Positions 41,675-49,294 of a DNA stretch of 52,698 nt are shown in pieces (the first letter of the stretch is position 1; the number at the start of each line of letters is the position of its first letter). This stretch comes from Arthrobacter sp. S39. GTDB lineage: Bacteria; Actinomycetota; Actinomycetes; Actinomycetales; Micrococcaceae. The translations under genes and the position numbers were made by a program. The notes beneath the pieces were generated by a model. The model ran no database searches. It worked only from the letters and a program-made list of their open reading frames with translations, and was not told the DNA's origin. The stretch covers positions 1 through 52,698 of the forward strand of contig NZ_SIHX01000019.1 in assembly GCF_004320525.1 (NCBI RefSeq), read 5' to 3'.

Positions 41675-43696
41675 ATGCCAGCCAACGCCACTTCCGTCGC
41701 CTTTATCGGCGGCGGTCCGCGGGCTGCGGGCGTCCTGGAGCGGCTGGCAGCAAACCGGTGCGCTCTTTTCTCCGGCCCCCTGGATATCCATGTGGTGGAG
41801 CCGTACGAGCCGGGCTCCGGCAGGATCTGGCGCTACGACCAGCACCCGGGCCTGATGCTCAACTCGGCAGCGGCGGACGTGACCATGTTCACCGACTCCT
41901 CGGTGGCCTGCAAAGGACCTGCCGCGGACGGGCCCGGTCTCGCCGGGTGGGCCGCCGGCGTCCTCGACGGATCCATCACGGACGTTCCGGACTTCCCGCT
42001 CGCCATCCGGGAGCAGCTGCGCACCCTCACCGGCGGCACCTTCCCCACCCGGCAGCTGCAAAGCCAGTACCTCGAGTGGTTCTTCCGCCGGGCCGTGACG
42101 GCACTCGGCGGGAATGTCACCGTCCACCGCACCACCGCCGTCGCCGTCGGGCGCGCCGCCGGTTCCTCCCATACCGCGTCCGACGCCGGCACGCACCTCG
42201 TGCGGCTGGCCAACGGCGGCGAGGTGCGGGCCGACGTCGTGGTCACCGCGCTGGGCCACACGGACTCGCGGCCGGACGCCGCCTCGGAGGCCTGGTCCGG
42301 CTTCGCCGCCCGGCACGGCGGCTTCCACGCGGCACCCAGCTACACCACCGACGTCGACTATTCACCCCTCGCCCCCGGCCAGGACGTGATCGTCGCCGGC
42401 ATGGGGCTGGCGTTCGTTGACCTGCTGGTCCTCCTCACGGAAGGGCGCGGCGGCCGTTTTGAGGAAACTCACGACGGCGGCCTGCAGTACGTTGCGTCGG
42501 GCCGGGAACCGAGGCTGCTGGCCGGGTCGCGGCGCGGTGTGCCCTACCACTCCAAAGTGTCCTCTGCCCTGCGCGGCGAGGCCCCGGGTGAGCTCCGGTT
42601 CTTCACCCGCGACGCCGTGGACAGCCTCCTGGACCTGAACGCCGAACTCGACTTCCGCAGCCACCTCTGGCCGCTGATCGCCAAGGAAGCCGGCTACGGC
42701 TACTACCGTGAACTCTTCACCGGCAGCCCGGAGCGGGTCAGCACCGGCTGGGACGAATTTTCCGGACGGTTCGCGGCGCTCGACTGGTACAGCGCGGCCC
42801 GCGAGGACCTGGTGGCCGCCTTCGTCCCGGACACCCGCCTGCACCTGGACCTGGAGCGCCTGGACCGGCCCTTCGCCGGCCAGTCCTTCGCAGGCCATGC
42901 CGCGGTGCAGGACGCGGTGGCGGAGTACATCGAAGATGACCTCGTCCTGCGCGACGGGCCCGACCACCCCGAAACGATGGCCCTGTTCGTGGCGCTCCTG
43001 AAGGTGTACATGGACCTGGGCCGGCTTGTTCCGGCGGAACGGCTCAATGCCCGCTCGCAGCAGACCGTGCACGGCTGGTGGCACGGATTCTTCAGCTTCG
43101 TGGACTCCGGACCGCCCCCGCGGCGGCTGCGGGAGATGCTGGCCCTCCACCGTGCCGGGCTCCTGGACTTCCTGGGCCCGGAGGTCTCCGTGGACACGGA
43201 CGATTCCACCGGCGAGTTCGTGGCAACGTCGGCGCAGTCGGGCGTGGCTGTCCGGGCCAAGGCCTTCATCGAGGCCCGGCTGCCGGCAACGTCAGTGGCC
43301 CGGTCGCTGAACCCGGCACTCCAGTCGGTGCACACCGCGGGGCTCGGAACCGAGCAGCAGCTCCTCACCGCTGACGGCATCCACTCCACCGGCAAGCTCC
43401 TGGTGTCCGGGAAGCACCAGCTGGTGGACGCCCAGGGCCGGGCCCAGGACCGGATCTTCGGCATCGGCCCGGGCACCTCGGGCTGGGGAGCCGGAGCCTT
43501 CGCCCGGCCGGGCACCAACGCCGCACCGTTCCGCGAGAACGACGCACTGGCCAGGCACATCCTCACCGTCGCCGCCGGGCTGCATCCGGCCGCCCCTTCT
43601 GCTGACGCCGCCGTCGCATCCCAGCCCGCCCATGCTGCCACCCGCCCATCCGGAGCCGCCGCAACCGCCCAGCCAGCCGCCGTCGGAAAGGCCTGA
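41675..43696 (+). CDS. FAD/NAD(P)-binding protein (YdhS-like, PF13454 type)
   Basis: A 673-residue flavoprotein-like protein: N-terminal Rossmann motif VAFIGGGPRAAGVLERLAAN (residues 7-26), then VVEPYEPGSGRIW, a second dinucleotide-type segment DVIVAGMGLAFVDLLVLLTEGRGG near 240, and GIGPGTSGWGAGAFARPG near the end. This pattern matches the large FAD/NAD(P)-binding family that includes E. coli YdhS, whose reaction is not established. The last 45 residues are Ala/Pro-rich and probably unstructured. It is divergent from the monooxygenase operon and directly followed by a GNAT gene, so it probably belongs to the same pathway. It lacks features of an FMN reductase. Confidence 0.75.
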   Translation: MPANATSVAFIGGGPRAAGVLERLAANRCALFSGPLDIHVVEPYEPGSGRIWRYDQHPGLMLNSAAADVTMFTDSSVACKGPAADGPGLAGWAAGVLDGSITDVPDFPLAIREQLRTLTGGTFPTRQLQSQYLEWFFRRAVTALGGNVTVHRTTAVAVGRAAGSSHTASDAGTHLVRLANGGEVRADVVVTALGHTDSRPDAASEAWSGFAARHGGFHAAPSYTTDVDYSPLAPGQDVIVAGMGLAFVDLLVLLTEGRGGRFEETHDGGLQYVASGREPRLLAGSRRGVPYHSKVSSALRGEAPGELRFFTRDAVDSLLDLNAELDFRSHLWPLIAKEAGYGYYRELFTGSPERVSTGWDEFSGRFAALDWYSAAREDLVAAFVPDTRLHLDLERLDRPFAGQSFAGHAAVQDAVAEYIEDDLVLRDGPDHPETMALFVALLKVYMDLGRLVPAERLNARSQQTVHGWWHGFFSFVDSGPPPRRLREMLALHRAGLLDFLGPEVSVDTDDSTGEFVATSAQSGVAVRAKAFIEARLPATSVARSLNPALQSVHTAGLGTEQQLLTADGIHSTGKLLVSGKHQLVDAQGRAQDRIFGIGPGTSGWGAGAFARPGTNAAPFRENDALARHILTVAAGLHPAAPSADAAVASQPAHAATRPSGAAATAQPAAVGKA

Positions 43697-43697
43697 A

Positions 43698-44222
43698 GTG
43701 GAAACCAAAACGCCCCTCAACCGCGCGGCGCTGACCGTGCTGAACCTGCCCATGCACGATCCGCGGGTGCGCCCGCTCCTGGACGAGCTGGCGGCGGAAT
43801 ACGACTCCCGGTACGGCGACCTCTTTGGCCGCGGTGCCGCCGCCGAGGAACTCAACCGGTACCCGGCGGCGGAATTCGAGGGCCCGGGCGGGGCGCTGCT
43901 GATGATCCAGGAAAACGGCGAATCCGTGGCCGGCGGCGCTTTCCGCCGGTACGACGCGGACACCGCGGAGTTCAAGCGCATCTGGACGCACTCGGCACAC
44001 CGCCGCCGGGGGCTGGCCCGCGTGGTCCTCACCGAGCTGGAGCGGCTTGCCGCCCTCCGCGGCTACCGGCGGATCTACCTCACCACCGGTCCGCGGCAGC
44101 CAGAAGCCAAGCACCTGTACCTCACCACCGGGTATGAGCCGCAGTTCGACGTGGAGGCCGATCCGGAGACCATAAAGTCGCTGGCATTCACCAAGAATCT
44201 CCCGGGTCCGCCGCTAAGCTAG
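43698..44222 (+). CDS. GNAT-family N-acetyltransferase
   Basis: 174 residues with the GNAT core: FKRIWTHSAHRRRGLARVVLTELERLAALRGYRRIYLTTG, containing the RRRGLA acetyl-CoA pyrophosphate loop, followed by KHLYLTTGYEP. The GTG at 43698 starts one base after the upstream stop codon and has GGAAAGG before it; an upstream ATG at 43632 would overlap the FAD/NAD(P)-binding gene by 65 bases and add a Pro-rich stretch. In Bacillus organosulfur salvage a GNAT enzyme N-acetylates S-alkyl-cysteine before the LLM oxygenases act; a similar role is possible here but unproven. Confidence 0.85.
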   Translation: METKTPLNRAALTVLNLPMHDPRVRPLLDELAAEYDSRYGDLFGRGAAAEELNRYPAAEFEGPGGALLMIQENGESVAGGAFRRYDADTAEFKRIWTHSAHRRRGLARVVLTELERLAALRGYRRIYLTTGPRQPEAKHLYLTTGYEPQFDVEADPETIKSLAFTKNLPGPPLS

Positions 44223-44226
44223 CGGC

Positions 44227-45948
44227 ATGGCCATCAAAACCACCGCAGAGAAACTCGCCACCATCCAGAAGGGCTACACCCTGGAAGGTGCCACCATCGA
44301 GCTCGGTGCCGCCATCATTGACGGCGAACTCCACAAGGAAGCCCAGGTCCGGCTGCCGCTGGCCATGATGAACCGGCACGGCCTGGTGGCCGGCGCCACC
44401 GGCACGGGCAAGACCGTGACCCTGCACATGATGGCAGAGCAGCTGTCCACCGCAGGCGTTCCCGTGTTCCTTGCCGACATCAAGGGCGACCTCTCCGGCC
44501 TGGCCACGGCTGCTGCCGGCAGCGAGAAGCTCACGGCGCGCACCGAGAGCATCGGCCAGGCGTGGTCCGGCAAGACGTTCCCGGTGGAGTTCCTGGCCCT
44601 GGGCGGCGACGGCAATGGCGTACCCGTCCGCGCCACCATCACCTCGTTTGGCCCTATCCTGCTGTCCAGGGTGATGGAGCTCAACGACACCCAGGAGTCC
44701 AGCCTGCAGCTGGTCTTCCACTTCGCGGACAAGAACAACCTGGAACTCATCGACCTGAAGGACCTCCGCTCGGTCATCCAGTTCCTGACCTCGGCCGAGG
44801 GCAAGGACGAACTCGCCGAACTGGGCGGCCTGTCCAAGGCCACCGCCGGCGTCATCCTGCGGGAGCTCGTGAACCTGGAAGCGCAAGGGCTCGAACGGTT
44901 CTTCGGCGAGCCCGAATTCGACACCGCCGAACTGCTCCGCACGGCGCCGGACGGCCGCGGCGTGATCACCTGCCTGGAACTGCCCACCCTGCAGACCAAG
45001 CCCATGCTGTTCTCCACGTTCCTGATGTGGCTGCTGGCCGACCTCTTCGAGGACCTGCCCGAGGCCGGCGACCTGGACAAGCCCAAACTGGTGTTCTTCC
45101 TGGACGAGGCCCACCTGCTGTTCAACGGCGCGTCCAAGGCATTCCTGGACGCCATCACCACCACGGTCCGGCTCATCCGGTCCAAGGGCGTGGGCATCTT
45201 CTTCGTCACCCAGACGCCCAAGGATGTTCCGTCGGACGTCCTCGGCCAGCTGGCCAACCGCGTCCAGCATGCCTTGCGTGCCTTCACCCCGGAGGACGCA
45301 AAGGCACTCAAGGCCACAGTCTCCACGTTCCCGGTCAGCGACTACGACCTCGAGGAAACCCTGACCTCCGCGGGGATCGGCGAAGCTGTCATTACGGTTA
45401 TGAACGAGAAGGGTGCCCCCACTCCCGTGGCGCACACCCGGCTCCGCGCGCCCGAGTCCGTGATGGGTCCCAGCTCGGATGAGCTGGTCAAAAGCACGGT
45501 GGCCGGCTCGGCGTTGCTGGCCAAATACGGAACCGCCGTGGACAACGTCTCCGCCTACGAAAAGCTCACCGGGAAGGCTGCGGCGCCCACCGGGCAGGCC
45601 GCTCCGGGCGAACCGCCTGTTCCCGGCGGCTCCACCTCGGCCGGGACTTCCAGCCAGGCCGATCTCGACGCCGAGGCGCGCAGGATCGAGGAGGAAATCC
45701 TGGGCCGGCCCAGCAGCCGTCCGGCACCGGCCCCGTTTCCTGCTCCGGAGAGCGTCGATGCACGGCGCGCCCCGCGTGCCCCGGAACGGTCCGCCCCGGC
45801 GGGCGGCGACATGGTGGGCGACCTCGCCGGAGCCCTCGGCGGGGCACTCGGCGGCGGACTGAAAAGCATGGTCCGCTCCATGGGCACCCAGCTCGGCAGG
45901 GAACTCCTCCGAGGCGTGTTCGGCACGTCGTCCCGGCGCCGCCGCTAG
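44227..45948 (+). CDS. HerA-like ATPase, DUF853 (YjgR type)
   Basis: A 573-residue P-loop ATPase of the HerA/FtsK-like superfamily: Walker A GATGTGKT (56-63), FLADIKGDLSGLA, Walker B LVFFLDEAH (about 287-295), FFVTQTPKDVPSDVLGQLANRVQHALRAF as sensor/arginine region. The last about 120 residues are Pro/Ala-rich with a Gly-rich helix near the end. The family is widespread and its role is not settled; DNA or protein translocation is assumed. The gene starts 4 bases after the GNAT stop; TAAGCT at 44215-44220 ends 6 bases before the ATG, so a leaderless transcript of its own is possible. No nuclease partner is adjacent. Confidence 0.85.
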   Translation: MAIKTTAEKLATIQKGYTLEGATIELGAAIIDGELHKEAQVRLPLAMMNRHGLVAGATGTGKTVTLHMMAEQLSTAGVPVFLADIKGDLSGLATAAAGSEKLTARTESIGQAWSGKTFPVEFLALGGDGNGVPVRATITSFGPILLSRVMELNDTQESSLQLVFHFADKNNLELIDLKDLRSVIQFLTSAEGKDELAELGGLSKATAGVILRELVNLEAQGLERFFGEPEFDTAELLRTAPDGRGVITCLELPTLQTKPMLFSTFLMWLLADLFEDLPEAGDLDKPKLVFFLDEAHLLFNGASKAFLDAITTTVRLIRSKGVGIFFVTQTPKDVPSDVLGQLANRVQHALRAFTPEDAKALKATVSTFPVSDYDLEETLTSAGIGEAVITVMNEKGAPTPVAHTRLRAPESVMGPSSDELVKSTVAGSALLAKYGTAVDNVSAYEKLTGKAAAPTGQAAPGEPPVPGGSTSAGTSSQADLDAEARRIEEEILGRPSSRPAPAPFPAPESVDARRAPRAPERSAPAGGDMVGDLAGALGGALGGGLKSMVRSMGTQLGRELLRGVFGTSSRRRR

Positions 45949-46079
45949 GCACAAACTGACGATGTTCCAGGGGCCCGGGTGCCGCCGTCGGGCGCTGGAA
46001 AAGCGGCAACTCCGCGTCACGCCGGGGGGCCCCGGCACCGGGAATCTGCGGGCTTGCAGGTAACGTGGGGGACGTGCAG

Positions 46080-47072
46080 ATGAGTCAAGCGTTGGTGAGG
46101 ATCGCGGCCGGGTGGCTGTTGGGCCTCATGCTCGCCGTGGCCGGGGCCATCGTGGCGGTGAACCTCGTGAACAACACGGTGGCCAGTCCGCAGCAGCCTG
46201 TACGCGAGTATCTGGACGCCCTGCACAGCGGCGACGGCGGCAAGGCACTGGGCCTGCTGCGCGCCTCAGTGCCGCAGGCCAACGCCGCCATGCTGGACGG
46301 AACAGCCCTGCAGACAGCAGCCTCGCGGTTTGCCAACGTCAAGATCGGCGACGCCGAAGAACGTCCCCGCAACCAGGTCATGGTGCCGATGGAATACACC
46401 ATCGACGGCAGCCGGCTGCGCTCCGAATTCATCCTGGAGAAGACCGGCACCGAGTGGCTTTTCTTCAATACCTGGGCCTTTGTGCCCTCTCGGCTGCCCA
46501 CCGTGGACATCACCGTGGTGAACGCCAGCGAGGCGACCGTGAACGGTGTGCCGGTCAACATGCCCAACGGCCGCAACTCCTTCGCCGTCTTCTACCCCGG
46601 CGAGTACGAGGCGTCCCTGAACGGCGAGTACTTTGCCGCGCCCTCCACGCGTGCCACGGTCACCACCAGCAGCATCCCTGTCGCGCCGCTGAACCTGCTG
46701 ACCCAGGCCACCCAGGATCTCCGGAAAGACGTGGGGGCGAAGGTCAAGGAGTTCCTGGACACCTGTGCCGCCGAGGCCCAGAAACAGCAGAAACTCCAGC
46801 CGGACTGCCCGTTCTACTACGCAAGCAACAACACCGTGTACGACGGCACCATCAAGTGGAGCATCACCGAATACCCGGAAATCTCCATCGAGCCCTTCGG
46901 CGGCCGCTGGGTGGTGGCGCCGCTTGACGGCAAAGCCCGGGTGGAAGCGGTCCAGCAGAACTCCTTCACGGGCACGAACTTCCCGCTCAATGAAGAGGTG
47001 GACTTCAGCTTCACCACCCGCCTGGACGTTGCCGGCGACACCATAAAAGTCACCCCGCTCCTGAGCTACTAG
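46080..47072 (+). CDS. Membrane-anchored protein of unknown function
   Basis: 330 residues; one N-terminal hydrophobic segment (LVRIAAGWLLGLMLAVAGAI, residues 4-23) acts as signal anchor, and the rest is predicted to be outside the membrane. The first extracellular part (QQPVREYLDALHSGDGGKALGLL) resembles NTF2-like/DUF4878-type domains; the rest is beta-rich with two cysteines (TCAAEAQKQQ, LQPDCPFYY) that may form a disulphide. I do not recognise a family with confidence. The ATG at 46080 with GGGGGA upstream is preferred; a GTG 15 bases earlier is possible. It converges on the thioredoxin-NHL gene with a shared terminator. Confidence 0.7.
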   Translation: MSQALVRIAAGWLLGLMLAVAGAIVAVNLVNNTVASPQQPVREYLDALHSGDGGKALGLLRASVPQANAAMLDGTALQTAASRFANVKIGDAEERPRNQVMVPMEYTIDGSRLRSEFILEKTGTEWLFFNTWAFVPSRLPTVDITVVNASEATVNGVPVNMPNGRNSFAVFYPGEYEASLNGEYFAAPSTRATVTTSSIPVAPLNLLTQATQDLRKDVGAKVKEFLDTCAAEAQKQQKLQPDCPFYYASNNTVYDGTIKWSITEYPEISIEPFGGRWVVAPLDGKARVEAVQQNSFTGTNFPLNEEVDFSFTTRLDVAGDTIKVTPLLSY

Positions 47073-47104
47073 GCTGCGCCTGCGCCTGCCGCACCGGCCC
47101 TACT

Positions 47105-47180
47105 CGGCGTCACGCCAGGCACGGTTTCGGTGCCGGACCGCGGCGTGGACCCCGGAAATCCGCGCCCGGCGGCGGCCGGG
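47105..47180. repeat. Possible degenerate palindromic repeat
   Basis: GGCGTCACGCCAGGCACGG at its left end matches the outer arm of copies A/B, and CCCCGGAAATCCGCG further right matches their centre in reverse orientation. It lies between the convergent genes, just before the terminator at 47186. A fragment of the outer arm also occurs at about 46013-46030. Confidence 0.35.
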
Positions 47181-47185
47181 AACTC

Positions 47186-47230
47186 AAAAGGCTGCCTCCC
47201 GTGACGCAAAGTCCCGGGAGGCAGCCTTTT
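47186..47230. terminator. Bidirectional terminator
   Basis: AAAAGGCTGCCTCCCG (47186-47201) is exactly complementary to CGGGAGGCAGCCTTTT (47215-47230), with A and T runs at the two stem bases, between convergent genes ending at 47072 and 47261. It can work in both directions. Confidence 0.9.
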
Positions 47231-47260
47231 GTCTAAAGCGCTAAAGCACGACGGCGGCGC

Positions 47261-49294
47261 TCAGTCCATGCCGCGGAGGTCCAGGACCAGCTCGGTGTCG
47301 CCGTCGGCCTGCAGCAGCACGGGAATGCCCCAGTCCTGCTGGTACAGGTGGCAGGCGGCGTGGTCGGGGATTTCGCCGTCCTCGGTCTCGGGTCCGTCGC
47401 AGGCCGCAGCGCGCGCCGTAATGTGCAGGATGCCCTCGGGAATGTCAGCCGAGAGCTCCAGCGTCCGGAGCAGCCCCACGGATGTCCCGCCGCCGGCCAC
47501 GAGCAGCTCGGGCGGGGTGGAGGAGATCTTCAGCTGGGTGGGGTCTCCCCAGCGGTCGTCGAGCTTCTGGCCGGTGGGTGCGGTGAAGCGGACCTTGAGC
47601 TCCAGGAGGCCGGGCGCAACCGGGCTCTTGGGCCGGTGGGTCTGCACCGCGCCCTCGTCCACCTGCTGGGCTTCCTTGGGGATCGGCACGTAGACCAGCT
47701 GGTGCTTGTTGGCCTCCACCACCACCAGCAGCGGCTCAGAGCCCGCGGCCTGGGTGTGGTCCACAATGACGTCGGAGGGTTCAGAGAGTCCCCGCGCCAG
47801 CGTGGACACGGTCTTCGTGGCAGGGTCGTAGCGGCGGACGGCACCGTTGTAGGTGTCGGCGATAGCCACCGAGCCGTCTGGCAGGACCGTGACGCCCAGC
47901 GGGTGCTGCAGGCGTGCCTCGGACGCGGCGCCGTCACGGAAGCCGAAGTCGAACAGCCCCTTGCCGACGGCCGACTCCACGGTGACCGTGCCGCCGTCGT
48001 CAATCACCAGCTTCCGGAGGGCGGACGTCTCGGAGTCAGCCACCCAGATGTTGCCGTCCGCGTCTTCGGCGAGGCCGGAGGGCTGGGCGAACCAGGCCTC
48101 GTGTGCGTTGCCGTCCAGCAGCCCTTCGAGGCCGTTGCCGGCTGCGATGGAAACAGCACCGGTCAGCGGGTCGAAGCTGAAGATCTGGTGCGTGCCGGCC
48201 ATGGCGATCACCACGGCGTTGAGCTTGCGGGACCAGACCACGTCCCACGGGGAGCTCAGGGAGACCTCAAGCGGGTGCTCGCTCAGGAGGCCCGTGAAGC
48301 CGGCGGCGTCCTCGTCAACGCGGGCAGGCCCCGTTTCCAGCAGCCGCTGGACGCCATTGCCGACGAGGGTGGTGGAATTTCCGTCGCGCAGCGACAGCCC
48401 GCGGAGGCGGTGGTTGACGGAGTCGGCAATGACGACGTCGTAACCCACCTTGGCTGCCACATCTTCCGGGAGCAGCACCAGGCCCTGCGGCTCGTTGAAC
48501 TGTGCGGTTGCCTGTATGTGATCGGCGGAGGCGCCGGCGGGGCCATCAACATGGCCCTTGGTGCCCGTGCCGAAGGTCGCCAGGACGGTTTCGAAGTCGG
48601 TACCCAGCTCCACCAGGCGGTGGTGGCCGGTGTCGGTGACCAGCCAGGAACCGCGGGCCGCGGCACCCGGTGAAGTGCCGCCGTCGGACGCTCCTGCATC
48701 CGCTCCGCCGCTGGGAGCCGACCCGCGTCCGGCAGGAAGGAACAGCGCCTTGCCGGGGAACCGCAGCGTGCCCGACGTGGCCTCCGGAGCAACGTAGGGG
48801 CCGGAGCCGCGGTGCAGGGTGCCCTTGGCCTCGTGCTCGGCGATCAGTTCGGGGATGAGCACGGCCAGGCCGTCGGCGTGCCCTTCACCGGACAGGTGCG
48901 CCACGATGTAGCCCTCGGGGTCGATGACCACCAGCGTGGGCCAGGCGCGCGCGGTGTACGCCTTCCAGGTCTCAAGCTCGGGATCGTCCAGGACCGGGTG
49001 GTGGATCTCGTAGCGTTCCACGGCGGCGGCCAGGGCCACGGGGTCGGCTTCGTGCTCGAACTTGGGCGAGTGGACGCCCACGGTGACCAGGACGTCGGAG
49101 TACTGTTCCTCCAGCGGGCGCAGCTCGTCCAGGACGTGGAGGCAGTTGATGCAGCAGAACGTCCAGAAGTCCAGAAGCACGATCTTGCCGCGCAGCGCTT
49201 CCAGGTCCAGCGATTTGCCGCCGGTATTCAACCAGTTGCGGCCCACCAGTTCGGAGGCGCGGACCCGGAGTTGGGTGCGTACTGTTTCGCTCAT
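47261..49294 (-). CDS. Thioredoxin-like / NHL-repeat protein (NHLRC2-like)
   Basis: 677 residues in two parts. Residues about 10-170 are a thioredoxin-like domain of the TlpA/AhpC type: GKIVLLDFWTFCCINCLHVLDEL with the redox pair in CINC, and AWPTLVVIDPEGY with the cis-Pro. Residues about 190-560 are NHL beta-propeller repeats (FNEPQGLVLL, VIADSVNHRLR, AQPSGLAEDADGNIWVADSETSALRKL, LQHPLGVTVLPDGSVAIADTYNGAVRRYD), followed by a beta-rich C-terminal domain. No signal peptide, so cytoplasmic. The gene overlaps the stop of the CopD/CtaG gene by one base (TGATG), implying coupled translation. The redox partner is unknown; a link to copper or oxidase assembly is suggested by the neighbour. Confidence 0.88.
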   Translation of the reverse strand: MSETVRTQLRVRASELVGRNWLNTGGKSLDLEALRGKIVLLDFWTFCCINCLHVLDELRPLEEQYSDVLVTVGVHSPKFEHEADPVALAAAVERYEIHHPVLDDPELETWKAYTARAWPTLVVIDPEGYIVAHLSGEGHADGLAVLIPELIAEHEAKGTLHRGSGPYVAPEATSGTLRFPGKALFLPAGRGSAPSGGADAGASDGGTSPGAAARGSWLVTDTGHHRLVELGTDFETVLATFGTGTKGHVDGPAGASADHIQATAQFNEPQGLVLLPEDVAAKVGYDVVIADSVNHRLRGLSLRDGNSTTLVGNGVQRLLETGPARVDEDAAGFTGLLSEHPLEVSLSSPWDVVWSRKLNAVVIAMAGTHQIFSFDPLTGAVSIAAGNGLEGLLDGNAHEAWFAQPSGLAEDADGNIWVADSETSALRKLVIDDGGTVTVESAVGKGLFDFGFRDGAASEARLQHPLGVTVLPDGSVAIADTYNGAVRRYDPATKTVSTLARGLSEPSDVIVDHTQAAGSEPLLVVVEANKHQLVYVPIPKEAQQVDEGAVQTHRPKSPVAPGLLELKVRFTAPTGQKLDDRWGDPTQLKISSTPPELLVAGGGTSVGLLRTLELSADIPEGILHITARAAACDGPETEDGEIPDHAACHLYQQDWGIPVLLQADGDTELVLDLRGMD

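Noticed and set aside
44227..45948. HerA-like ATPase as part of an anti-phage defence system
   Set aside because: No Sir2, NurA or other nuclease gene is adjacent and the sequence fits the common DUF853/YjgR housekeeping type.
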